DNA of 64,000 nt from Marinigracilibium pacificum. GTDB taxonomy: Bacteria; Bacteroidota; Bacteroidia; Cytophagales; Cyclobacteriaceae. Location: the NCBI RefSeq assembly GCF_012926615.1, contig NZ_JABBNU010000001.1, positions 186,001-250,000 of the forward strand, given 5' to 3'. The notes beneath the pieces are model-generated. The model saw only the letters and a program-made list of their open reading frames with translations. It ran no database searches and had not been told where the DNA came from. Of this stretch, positions 36,019-44,571 are shown piece by piece. The stretch's first letter is position 1. Each line of letters begins with the position of its first letter. A program made the position numbers and the translations under genes.

Positions 36019-36853
36019 TAATGACCACCGGAATACTTTTGTTTTTTAACATTTGCTTAGAAAAAGTCTCTGAAAAAGGCCCGGAATAAAAGTGCTTTCC
36101 TGGAAAAACAATAATCAAATCGCCTCCAAGATCAATAACTTTATTAATTATTAACCTGGAAACAAGATCTCCAGGTCTATTGGGTATTTCAAGATATTCA
36201 AGATCTGGTAAATTCTTTGAAAGGATATTCATTACCTTTTCTCTTTCTTCCTGTATTTTCTTAACTGTAGAATTTTCGGTTACAGATAGTAAAATTTGGT
36301 GCCTAGACAATATATCAATGATTGAAGAAGAAGCCTGAAGGATTTTCTTATCGTTTTTTTTACTGAAATCACATGAAATACAAGCATTGTTAAAAGGAAA
36401 TCCCCCAGAATATGATTCAGGAATAACTATTGACGGGCAGCCTACCCGATCAAGCATTCTTGTTACATTAATTCTAAAGAATGACATAAAACCGGAAGGT
36501 TCTTTCCTTCCCAGAATGATTAAGTCAACCTTTTCGTTTTCTACGAATGCTGAAAGTCTGGTTTCAAGATACCCTAATTTAAACCGGAATTCATATTTAA
36601 CTCCCTGGCCTACCAAATATTCAGATTCAATCTCTTTAAACTTTTGATTAATCTCCGCAGAAAAACCCGAAGGGTCATTTTCATCTTCAATATAAAGCGG
36701 TAGCCCTCCTACAGGTTGGGGAATATTCATAACATGAAAGATAGATAATTTGGCATTCAGGTTTTTTGCTACCTGAATGCCAAATTTTAGTCCGGAAATA
36801 CTCGCATTAGTAAAATTAACCGGGATTAATATATGATCTATCTTATAACTCAT
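35999..36853 (-). CDS. Universal stress protein, tandem domains
   Basis: 284 residues. The first UspA domain is clear (I-D-H-I-L-I-P-V-N-F-T-N, then I-I-L-G-R-K). The second half keeps the strand spacing but lacks the nucleotide-binding loop. It is 13 bp downstream of the next Usp gene on the same strand, so the two form an operon read from the promoter region at 37713-37848. Confidence 0.85.
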   Translation of the reverse strand: MSYKIDHILIPVNFTNASISGLKFGIQVAKNLNAKLSIFHVMNIPQPVGGLPLYIEDENDPSGFSAEINQKFKEIESEYLVGQGVKYEFRFKLGYLETRLSAFVENEKVDLIILGRKEPSGFMSFFRINVTRMLDRVGCPSIVIPESYSGGFPFNNACISCDFSKKNDKKILQASSSIIDILSRHQILLSVTENSTVKKIQEEREKVMNILSKNLPDLEYLEIPNRPGDLVSRLIINKVIDLGGDLIIVFPGKHFYSGPFSETFSKQMLKNKSIPVVIINSHIS

Positions 36854-36866
36854 TTATCCAGAAAGG

Positions 36867-37712
36867 CTATTTGATATGACATGTCCATACTGGTTTAGCA
36901 GTATGATTTACAAGGTCTTCCGCAATACTTCCTGAAATAGTATGCATAATACCCTTTCTTCCATGAGTACCAATTGCAATCAAATCAATGTTGTTATCCT
37001 GAGCAAAAGCAGAAATACCAGCGTCTTCTTTATAAGCATCATAGGTGCTAATTTTTACATTGACCAGATGATTCTTTTTGGCGAACTCTCTCAAATTATT
37101 CTCAGCACCTCGTGTAGGTATGAAATTGTATGGAGTATTTACTCTTAATAAATAAACCTCCGCATCAATTACCTCTAATAATCGATCGAATCCAGACAAT
37201 AACTCTACCTGAGCTTCAGTATAATCAGTTGCAAAAGCAATAGATTTGATACCGTCAAGTCTAATAGGTTCTTTCACGGTGATAACCGGGTGCTTTGAGT
37301 ATCTGACTACACGTTCAGCATTTGAACCGATCATAACTTCATCCATACCATGAGCTCCTTTACTTCCCATAATTACCAGGTCAGCATTAAGGGCTGCTAT
37401 TTTTTTAGTAATGTTTTGATATGGATTACCAATCTTTACAAATGTTTGTACATCAACACCATCAAACATTTCTTTTGCTTTAAGCTCTTCAAATTGCTTT
37501 TCTACCTTTTTGATCATTTGAGTAGTAAAAGCATCAACTGTTATTCCTGATTCAGGAGCAGGACCCATAGTTGTGAAACTTGCTGTTGGATAGTATTCAA
37601 TCACATGTATAATTGACAGTTTCGCACCGGTTTTTTTTGCAAAATCTGTGGCCAGTTGAAGTGCGTATCCAGCTTCTTTGGAAAAATCTGTTGGGACTAA
37701 AATATTCTTCAT
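36867..37712 (-). CDS. Universal stress protein, tandem UspA domains with ATP-binding loops
   Basis: 281 residues. Both halves have a canonical G-x2-G-x9-G-S nucleotide loop: I-M-G-S-K-G-A-H-G ... I-G-S-N-A-E in the first and I-G-T-H-G-R-K-G ... I-S-G-S-I-A-E in the second. The first half begins I-L-V-P-T-D-F-S-K-E-A. Of the four Usp proteins here this is the most complete, probably an ATP-binding type. It heads the two-gene operon, divergent from the sensor kinase gene, with an FNR-like site between. Confidence 0.92.
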   Translation of the reverse strand: MKNILVPTDFSKEAGYALQLATDFAKKTGAKLSIIHVIEYYPTASFTTMGPAPESGITVDAFTTQMIKKVEKQFEELKAKEMFDGVDVQTFVKIGNPYQNITKKIAALNADLVIMGSKGAHGMDEVMIGSNAERVVRYSKHPVITVKEPIRLDGIKSIAFATDYTEAQVELLSGFDRLLEVIDAEVYLLRVNTPYNFIPTRGAENNLREFAKKNHLVNVKISTYDAYKEDAGISAFAQDNNIDLIAIGTHGRKGIMHTISGSIAEDLVNHTAKPVWTCHIK

Positions 37713-37783
37713 GGCTATCGTTGTTTTTTAACAAATAAGACACTTATTTAATCGAGGTACATTGTTTGAGGTCAGGAAGAGAT

Positions 37784-37797
37784 ATGATAAATATCAT
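37784..37797. promoter_or_regulatory. FNR/CRP-like palindrome between Usp operon and sensor kinase gene
   Basis: ATGATA-AA-TATCAT is a perfect dyad and contains TGAT-aaat-ATCA, the core of the FNR consensus. It is 72 bp from the Usp start codon and 52 bp from the kinase start codon. Confidence 0.6.
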
Positions 37798-37848
37798 TAA
37801 GTCAATATTATTATTAAATTAGAACCCACAACATCTATTTTAACTAAA

Positions 37849-39411
37849 ATGAAGAGAGACGAAATTCTTTTTAAGTCAATATTCGAAAGTGCAGTTGAAG
37901 GATTAATTATCTGTAATAATGAAGGTGAAATATTAATGGCTAATAAAAGAGCTGAGATCCTCTTTGGTTATCAGGAAGATGAATTAGTTGGTCAAAAAAT
38001 AGAAATACTTGTTCCTGATGACTTAAAATCAATCCACAAAGTTCACCGAAAAGAATATGCAAAAGCTCCTACTCAACGTATGATGGGTGCTAACATTGAC
38101 TTATTCGGGAAACGAAAGGACGGTAGTACTTTTCCTATTGAAATATCCCTCAACCATTCCGTAGTAAAGGGTCAACCTTTGGTAGTGTCTTTCATTATTG
38201 ACATTACTGCCAGAAAAAAAATGGAAAAAGACCTTGAAAAAAACAGAAACAGACTTGAAAAGTATTCTATCGAACTAGAAGAAAGAGTGCGTGAAAGAAC
38301 TCTGGAGCTTGAACGATCGAATATGAATTTACTGGCCTCACAAAGGCTATTCAGGACAATTGCAAAAAACTTCCCCAACGGAACAATAAATGTTATTGAT
38401 AAGAACTTTAATTACATATTTGTTGAAGGTAAAGAACTAAAGGCTAAAGGAATAAACAGCAAGGACTTAATTGGTAAGCCTTATGTTCACAATAATGAAG
38501 ACTCTGAGTTAGAACAAAAATTAAATGATGCCTTTATTGGACAAAACAGTACTCATGAGGTGATTTCTGGTACAGAGCATTATATGATTTATATTGTTCC
38601 GCTTCCTTCCAACCACAATACCGATATAGAAAGAATTCTTATCGTTGAAAAAAACATTACCAAGCAAAAAAACGCGGAAGAAAATATTCGCTCTGCACTT
38701 AAAAAGGAAAGAGAATTAAATGAATTAAAGAGCAGATTTGTTTCTATGGCATCACATGAATTTAGAACACCCCTTAGCACAATTCTAAGCTCTGCCTCTT
38801 TACTTGATAAATATTTTGAAGTTGGTAATCTTGAAAAGAAAGATAAACATATTTCAAAAATTAAATCATCTGTTAATAACCTGATTAACTTATTAAATGA
38901 CTTCCTTTCACTTGATAAAATAGAGGAAGGAGTTATTACCCCAAGCTTTCACGAGTTTAACTTAAAAAAACTCATTGAAGAAATCATTGAAGAGTTATCG
39001 GATAGCTTGAAACCTGGTCAGGACATAATATTTAAATACTCTTATAACGAACATGTAATTCTTGATAAACAGTTGGTCAAAAACATATTTATTAACCTTA
39101 TCTCGAACGCCATTAAATACTCTAATGCAGAAAAACCTATCCATGTTTCTGTATATAAAGAAAATTCTCTTATTATATTTGAAGTATCCGATGAAGGAAT
39201 CGGGATACCAAAAGATGATATGGAGCATTTGTTCGGAAGGTTTTTCAGAGCACACAATGCGACAAACATTGAAGGCACTGGCCTTGGATTAAACATTGTA
39301 AAGAAATATGTAGAAATGATGGGAGGCCAAATAAGTTGCGTGAGCGAAGAAGGCTTTGGCACTACATTTAAAATATTTCTGAATGAAAAGGTAAAAGAGG
39401 AATTATCGTAA
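37849..39411 (+). CDS. PAS-PAS sensor histidine kinase, FixL-like first PAS
   Basis: 520 residues, no membrane helix, so cytoplasmic. The first PAS (about 5-125) is of the FixL class, ending G-K-R-K-D-G-S-T-F-P-I-E-I. A coiled coil (about 125-160) and a second PAS (about 170-285) follow. HisKA carries H303 in S-H-E-F-R-T-P-L. The ATPase has N-L-I-S-N-A-I-K-Y-S, D-E-G-I-G-I-P and G-T-G-L-G-L-N-I. His63 aligns by spacing with the heme-binding His200 of Bradyrhizobium FixL, but the FixL arginines at 206 and 220 are Glu and Ile here, and that His is common in non-heme PAS too. Cotranscribed with the receiver-CRP gene 10 bp downstream, its likely phosphorylation target. Confidence 0.92.
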   Translation: MKRDEILFKSIFESAVEGLIICNNEGEILMANKRAEILFGYQEDELVGQKIEILVPDDLKSIHKVHRKEYAKAPTQRMMGANIDLFGKRKDGSTFPIEISLNHSVVKGQPLVVSFIIDITARKKMEKDLEKNRNRLEKYSIELEERVRERTLELERSNMNLLASQRLFRTIAKNFPNGTINVIDKNFNYIFVEGKELKAKGINSKDLIGKPYVHNNEDSELEQKLNDAFIGQNSTHEVISGTEHYMIYIVPLPSNHNTDIERILIVEKNITKQKNAEENIRSALKKERELNELKSRFVSMASHEFRTPLSTILSSASLLDKYFEVGNLEKKDKHISKIKSSVNNLINLLNDFLSLDKIEEGVITPSFHEFNLKKLIEEIIEELSDSLKPGQDIIFKYSYNEHVILDKQLVKNIFINLISNAIKYSNAEKPIHVSVYKENSLIIFEVSDEGIGIPKDDMEHLFGRFFRAHNATNIEGTGLGLNIVKKYVEMMGGQISCVSEEGFGTTFKIFLNEKVKEELS

Positions 39412-39421
39412 TTAATAAATA

Positions 39422-40471
39422 ATGAAAAGCATTTTAGTAATAGAGGATAATAATGATGTAAGAGAAAACATCTCAGAAATTCTTGAACTTTCAAATTATT
39501 ACGTAAAACAAGCTCATAATGGCATCGAAGGGGTGAGAATTGCGAAAACTAGTAAGGTCGATCTTATCCTTTGTGATATAATGATGCCTGAATTAGACGG
39601 TTATGGAGTTCTTCATATGTTAAATAAAGACCCTAAGACCTCAAATATTCCATTCATTTTTCTCACTGCCAAGACAGAAAAAAGTGACATTAGAAAAGGA
39701 ATGAACCTTGGTGCTGACGATTATCTTACGAAGCCATTTGATGACACAGAGCTTTTAGAGGCGATAGAAATCAGATTAAAAAAGGCCGAAGCTATAAGTA
39801 ACATTAAAGATAGTGGGAAATCAGGAATTGAAGAACTTCTTGAAAAAGCCGAGTTGACTGGAATGCTCAAAGATCTTAGTACAAACTTTAAAACCAGAAA
39901 ATATCGAAAAGGAGATAGAGTTTTTACCGAAGGGGACCTGTTGAGTTATTTGTTTGTCATTGAGTCAGGAAAAATAAAGACAACCATGATCAATGATGAT
40001 GGGAAGGAGTTTATTGTTGATATACATAATGATGGAGATCTGCTTGGTATTGAAAGCATTATTGACAATATAGAAACCAAAACAAGCGCAGAAGTTCTTG
40101 ATGAATCTGAAGTTTATTTAATTCCGAGGGCAGATTTTAATGAAATTCTTTCTACAAACAGGGAGTTAACAAACAGATTTATTAAAGTCTTGTCTCAAAA
40201 TATTGCAGAGAAAGAGGAAAAGCTTTTAAAGCTGGCATACGATACTGTACGAAAAAGAGTCGCAGATGCCTTATTGGTTTTTAAAGAAAAGAACCATGAT
40301 GCGCAAGAATTAAAAGTATCGAGAGAAGATATAGCAAATGCCGTTGGAACAAGTACTGAGTCTGTTATTCGAACACTCTCTGAGTTTAAAAAAGATGGGT
40401 ATATAGAAATTGATAAAAAGGGTGTAATAAAATTTATTTATCCTGAAAAAATAAAAGAAATCAGATTTTAA
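39422..40471 (+). CDS. Receiver domain fused to CRP/FNR-type DNA-binding regulator
   Basis: 349 residues. Residues 1-125 are a receiver (E-D-N-N-D-V near the N-terminus, phosphorylatable Asp52 in C-D-I-M-M-P, and K-P-F). About 150-270 is a cyclic-nucleotide-binding fold (Y-R-K-G-D-R-V-F-T-E-G-D). The last ~75 residues are a CRP helix-turn-helix with recognition helix S-T-E-S-V-I-R-T-L. This keeps E and R at the positions of FNR E209 and R213, which read TGA/TCA half-sites. No N-terminal Cys cluster is seen, so it is not a classical Fe-S FNR; phosphorylation by the adjacent kinase is the likely switch. Confidence 0.93.
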   Translation: MKSILVIEDNNDVRENISEILELSNYYVKQAHNGIEGVRIAKTSKVDLILCDIMMPELDGYGVLHMLNKDPKTSNIPFIFLTAKTEKSDIRKGMNLGADDYLTKPFDDTELLEAIEIRLKKAEAISNIKDSGKSGIEELLEKAELTGMLKDLSTNFKTRKYRKGDRVFTEGDLLSYLFVIESGKIKTTMINDDGKEFIVDIHNDGDLLGIESIIDNIETKTSAEVLDESEVYLIPRADFNEILSTNRELTNRFIKVLSQNIAEKEEKLLKLAYDTVRKRVADALLVFKEKNHDAQELKVSREDIANAVGTSTESVIRTLSEFKKDGYIEIDKKGVIKFIYPEKIKEIRF

Positions 40472-40476
40472 AAAAA

Positions 40477-40496
40477 AGCCGGGTTAACCCGGCTTA
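40477..40496. terminator. Bidirectional terminator after the receiver-CRP gene
   Basis: Perfect palindrome AAGCCGGGTTAACCCGGCTT preceded by an A-run; serves the convergent glyS gene too. Confidence 0.87.
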
Positions 40497-40500
40497 ATTT

Positions 40501-42051
40501 TTATATTAATTTTTTCAATAAAGAGTTTAACGATACACGCTCATTAATTTCTTCTTGAATCTTATCAATCGGAATTCTTACCTGCTCTAAAGAGTCTCTT
40601 TCACGAATGGTTACCATGTTATCTTCAAGACTATCATAATCAACAGTTATGCAGTATGGAGTTCCAATTGCATCTTGTCTTCTGTATCGTTTACCAATAG
40701 CATCTTTAACATCAATCTGAATGTTGTGATCAAGCCTTAACAAGTTTGCAATTTCATTTGCTTTTTCAGGGAGACCATCTTTATTAACCAAAGGTAATAC
40801 CGCCACTTTATATGGAGCTAATGGTGCAGGAATCTTCATTACAGTTCTTGAGCTACCGTCTTCCAGAGTTTCTTCTGTATAAGCAGTTGACAAGACACTC
40901 AAAACCATTCTATCAAGACCTATAGAAGTCTCAATCACATATGGAACATAACTTTTATTTTCTTTAGGATCAAAAAACTGAAGTTTCTTACCAGAAAATT
41001 CTTCATGAGCTTTAAGGTCAAAGTCAGTTCTTGAATGGATTCCTTCTAGTTCTTTAAAGCCCATTGGGAAGTCAAATTCAATATCACATGCAGCATTTGC
41101 ATAATGAGCCAGTTTTATATGATCATGGAATCGGTAATTTTCTTCACCCATTCCTAAAGCATGGTGCCATTTTAATCTGAATTCTTTCCACTGCTCATAG
41201 TAGGTCATTTCTTCACCTGGCTTTACAAAAAATTGCATCTCCATTTGCTCAAACTCCCTCATTCTAAAAATAAACTGTCGGGCAATAATCTCATTTCGAA
41301 ATGCTTTTCCTATCTGGGCAATTCCAAAAGGAAGCTTCATTCTACCAGTTTTCTGAACATTTAGAAAGTTAACAAAGATTCCCTGAGCTGTTTCCGGTCT
41401 TAGATAAATCTTATTTGCTCCTTCAGCAAGTGAACCTATCTCCGTATCAAACATTAGATTAAACTGCCTAACATCTGTCCAGTTTTTACTACCTGATATC
41501 GGACAAGCAATTCCAAGGTCTTCTATCAACTGTTTTAACCCTACAAGATCGCCCTCCAAACCAGTTTTTAACCTGGCAGTGATTTCTTCGATCTCACTAA
41601 CATACTTTTGAACTCTAGGATTAGTTTCAATGAACATTTTTCGATCGAAGTCATCGAATCTTTTTTCAGCTTTTGAAACCTCTTTTTCAATCTTACCTTC
41701 GATTTTTGCGATATGTTCTTCAACAAGTACATCCGCTCTATATCTCTTTTTTGAATCTTTATTGTCAATTAAAGGATCATTGAATGCATCAACGTGACCG
41801 GAAGCCTTCCAGGTTGTTGGGTGCATAAAAATAGCAGCATCAATTCCAACAATATTATCATGCAACTGAACCATTGATTTCCACCAATAATTCTTTATGT
41901 TATTTTTTAACTCAGATCCTAACTGGCCATAATCATAAACCGCACTAAGGCCATCATATATTTCACTGGACTGAAAAATAAAACCATATTCTTTTGCATG
42001 AGAAGCAACCTTCTTAAGGAGTTCTCCCTTTTGATTGTTTTGATTTGCCAT
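40501..42051 (-). CDS. glyS: Glycine-tRNA ligase
   Basis: Class II single-chain (alpha2) glycyl-tRNA synthetase of 516 residues. Family segments include S-S-E-I-Y-D-G-L-S-A-V-Y-D-Y-G near the N-terminus, Y-L-R-P-E-T-A-Q-G, F-G-I-A-Q-I-G-K-A-F-R-N-E-I (motif 2), E-T-S-I-G-L-D-R (motif 3), and the C-terminal anticodon-binding domain (A-P-L-A-P-Y-K-V-A-V-L-P-L). A TATCTTTG on its strand at 42057-42064 matches the -7 consensus only 5 bp before the ATG, so its mRNA may have a very short leader. Confidence 0.97.
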   Translation of the reverse strand: MANQNNQKGELLKKVASHAKEYGFIFQSSEIYDGLSAVYDYGQLGSELKNNIKNYWWKSMVQLHDNIVGIDAAIFMHPTTWKASGHVDAFNDPLIDNKDSKKRYRADVLVEEHIAKIEGKIEKEVSKAEKRFDDFDRKMFIETNPRVQKYVSEIEEITARLKTGLEGDLVGLKQLIEDLGIACPISGSKNWTDVRQFNLMFDTEIGSLAEGANKIYLRPETAQGIFVNFLNVQKTGRMKLPFGIAQIGKAFRNEIIARQFIFRMREFEQMEMQFFVKPGEEMTYYEQWKEFRLKWHHALGMGEENYRFHDHIKLAHYANAACDIEFDFPMGFKELEGIHSRTDFDLKAHEEFSGKKLQFFDPKENKSYVPYVIETSIGLDRMVLSVLSTAYTEETLEDGSSRTVMKIPAPLAPYKVAVLPLVNKDGLPEKANEIANLLRLDHNIQIDVKDAIGKRYRRQDAIGTPYCITVDYDSLEDNMVTIRERDSLEQVRIPIDKIQEEINERVSLNSLLKKLI

Positions 42052-42150
42052 AGCTACAAAGATAGAAATGCAGAATATTTTCTACTACCTAAGACTATAA
42101 AAAGTGTCTTTGAATTGAATTTTGTTAAAAATTTGTGCTTGAGAATGAAA

Positions 42151-44571
42151 TTATAATGTAATTCCAACGGTTAAAGACATATTTATTCCATCTGCTGAAA
42201 TTATTCCTGGACCTGGGTAAGCAACTGCTCTACGGGTAAAATAGTAATTATTAGTAAGATTATTAACGCCAACAGTAAAATCCCACTTCTTGTAATTATA
42301 TGAAGTTGTAAAATCAACGGTGTAGTATGCCGGTATTTCTCCCACAACAGCCTCTGGTGTTTGCATTGCGTTTGAAGCATCCGAATATTGTTGACCCACA
42401 TAATTAATTTGAATAGTTGACTTTAATCCTTTATAAGCAAAATTAGCTCCTCCACGGAAGATTACCTCTGGAACAAATTCAACCTGCTTGCCATCATATA
42501 ACTTATTTTCATCACTATGATATCTGGCTCTTAAAAATGTCAAATTCGAGAATATACTAAGCCCTTCATTTATTCCATTATCTCCTGATAAGTCTATAAC
42601 TTTTAATTCAAGATAAGACTCAATTCCTATGTGTAGTGCATCAGCAATATTAGTTCTCTCTCTATAAACTCTAAAGTTTTCAGTATCTACTCGCTGTACA
42701 GCACCAATTTTATTATTGTAAGACAACAAAAACCCGGTTACTTCGCCAGACAATTTTTTCTTAATTGAAAAGCGAGTTCCAATATCAAAGTTATACCCGG
42801 TTTCATCTTCCATATCCGGATCAATTCGTACGCTTGGATTGTCAATTCTTAAATCACTAAATCTAACAGGCCTGTAATTCTGTGCAAAGTTGGCATAAAG
42901 CTCTAATTCATCTTTAAACTTATAACTTAATCCAATTCCGGTTAACCACAAACTTCTTTCATATACCTTTTCTTCTTCACGAATAGTTGGTTCAAGAATA
43001 TTACTAGTTTTATCAGTATATGATCCTTCAGAAATTGTTCTGATAAACTCAAAACGTATACCTGGAGTAACACTTAGTTTACTAGTTATATTAAATACAT
43101 TTTCTGCGAAAAAAGAAAGGTTTTTTCCCGGGTGAATAAAATCAGAGTTTAACGAATCAGGATTTAAAAAGCTAAAGTCGGCATCACTTCCGGTACTCGC
43201 ATTTCCTTGTTTTTGATACGTCGTTCCTTTATAAGCTCTTCCACCAACAAGCAGCACCGACTTACTTCCAAAAACATCATAATGTTGAAGTAATCTTAGC
43301 TCAGCTCCAAGATTTTCAAATTGACCATCAATCAAACTCCTTTCTTCGCCTTCGTTATCCGGCCTGTCAATTCTTTCCAGGTTACCCAGGGCTTTTCTTG
43401 AGGCAACTAAACCAAATGACCGAACGTTTAATTTAGTTTGGGGTCCAATTCGAGTATCAAGGCTTAAAGAAAATAAATTCCAGTTTACTTTAAACCAATT
43501 TCTATCTCTATTTGATTGTTTTGGATCTTCAATGAATTGTCTGTCAGTTAGCCCCCCTGGTTGTTGAGACAGATAACTCATATTTGTATAATCGAACTTA
43601 ATACTAGTTTCAGTACTAATATCATAGCCTAGCCTAAGGTAGGTGTTGGTGCTTTCAAATTCAGAATTACATCTCCAACAGTCTCCTACTGTGTACCTGT
43701 TATACACATAATAGTTTAGTTTATCATTTAAAACGGTTCCCCCAATACTATTGAAACTATTATAATATCCTAAAGTATTATAAGTTTGCTGGGTTTTAAA
43801 TTCAACAGGTTTACCTTTTGCTCCTTCTTTCATAACAAAATTTACAAGCCCACCAAACTGTGGTCCATATTGTAAACCTGCTGCTCCACGAACAATTTCA
43901 ATTCTTTCAACTCCTTGCAATGCCGGTGAATAATACGTTTCCGGATAGCCGAGCGCATCAGCGGCAATGTCATATCCATTTTGGCGCGTATTAAAGTTAG
44001 CTGTTCTATCCGGACTTAGTCCTCTACCGCCAACCCCTATTTGTAGGCCAGCACAATCACTTTCCCAAATATTTATCCCGGTAATTCCTCTGAAAACCTG
44101 CCTTGCATTATTTGATGCTTTGTCAGCAATAACATTATCCAAAACGATAACTTCATTTTTCTTTGCTTCATAAATACCAAAGTTATCAACAGCTTGCAGT
44201 CTGGTCAATGCACGGTCAGAGTCACGTGTTCCGGAAACTACAACCTCAGCTAAAGATTCATCAAGATTTACAATTGCTATTTTTAGCCCTTTAATATCAC
44301 TATTAATTAAAACTTTCTGTCTGTATGTTTTATATCCTGGTAAAAAAGCAGCGAGTATATATTCACCTGTTGGTACATTACTTATAATGAAGGTACCGTT
44401 ATTATCAGTGGTCGAAGCAAATGATGTGTTTTCAAGAAATACCTGTACAGAAATAGCTTCTGAATTATCTTCCTTAAAAACCACCTTACCAGAAATACTA
44501 TGTTTTGATTGTCCAAAAGTTTGTCCAAAACATATTAAAATCAAGACTATAAATAACTCACCCTTTTTCAT
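42151..44571 (-). CDS. FecA-type TonB-dependent outer-membrane receptor
   Basis: The start is taken at 44571 (M-K-K-G-E-L-F-I-V), where ATGA overlaps the stop of the upstream gene by 14 bp; a start at 44583 would put four residues before the signal peptide. It has a signal peptide, a carboxypeptidase-like regulatory domain (I-S-G-K-V-V-F-K-E), a plug, and a beta barrel ending in a membrane strand. The plug motif I-V-R-G-A-A-G-L-Q-Y-G-P-Q-F-G-G-L-V-N-F-V is very close to FecA (V-R-G-G-G-A-V-R-Y-G-P-Q-S-V-G-G). An uptake role for an iron chelate is inferred from this and from the imelysin gene in the operon. Confidence 0.92.
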   Translation of the reverse strand: MKKGELFIVLILICFGQTFGQSKHSISGKVVFKEDNSEAISVQVFLENTSFASTTDNNGTFIISNVPTGEYILAAFLPGYKTYRQKVLINSDIKGLKIAIVNLDESLAEVVVSGTRDSDRALTRLQAVDNFGIYEAKKNEVIVLDNVIADKASNNARQVFRGITGINIWESDCAGLQIGVGGRGLSPDRTANFNTRQNGYDIAADALGYPETYYSPALQGVERIEIVRGAAGLQYGPQFGGLVNFVMKEGAKGKPVEFKTQQTYNTLGYYNSFNSIGGTVLNDKLNYYVYNRYTVGDCWRCNSEFESTNTYLRLGYDISTETSIKFDYTNMSYLSQQPGGLTDRQFIEDPKQSNRDRNWFKVNWNLFSLSLDTRIGPQTKLNVRSFGLVASRKALGNLERIDRPDNEGEERSLIDGQFENLGAELRLLQHYDVFGSKSVLLVGGRAYKGTTYQKQGNASTGSDADFSFLNPDSLNSDFIHPGKNLSFFAENVFNITSKLSVTPGIRFEFIRTISEGSYTDKTSNILEPTIREEEKVYERSLWLTGIGLSYKFKDELELYANFAQNYRPVRFSDLRIDNPSVRIDPDMEDETGYNFDIGTRFSIKKKLSGEVTGFLLSYNNKIGAVQRVDTENFRVYRERTNIADALHIGIESYLELKVIDLSGDNGINEGLSIFSNLTFLRARYHSDENKLYDGKQVEFVPEVIFRGGANFAYKGLKSTIQINYVGQQYSDASNAMQTPEAVVGEIPAYYTVDFTTSYNYKKWDFTVGVNNLTNNYYFTRRAVAYPGPGIISADGINMSLTVGITL

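Noticed and set aside
39042-39494. Minus-strand open frame across the kinase and regulator genes
   Set aside because: It runs antisense over a strong HATPase domain and a receiver, with low-complexity Ser/Phe/Leu composition typical of shadow frames.
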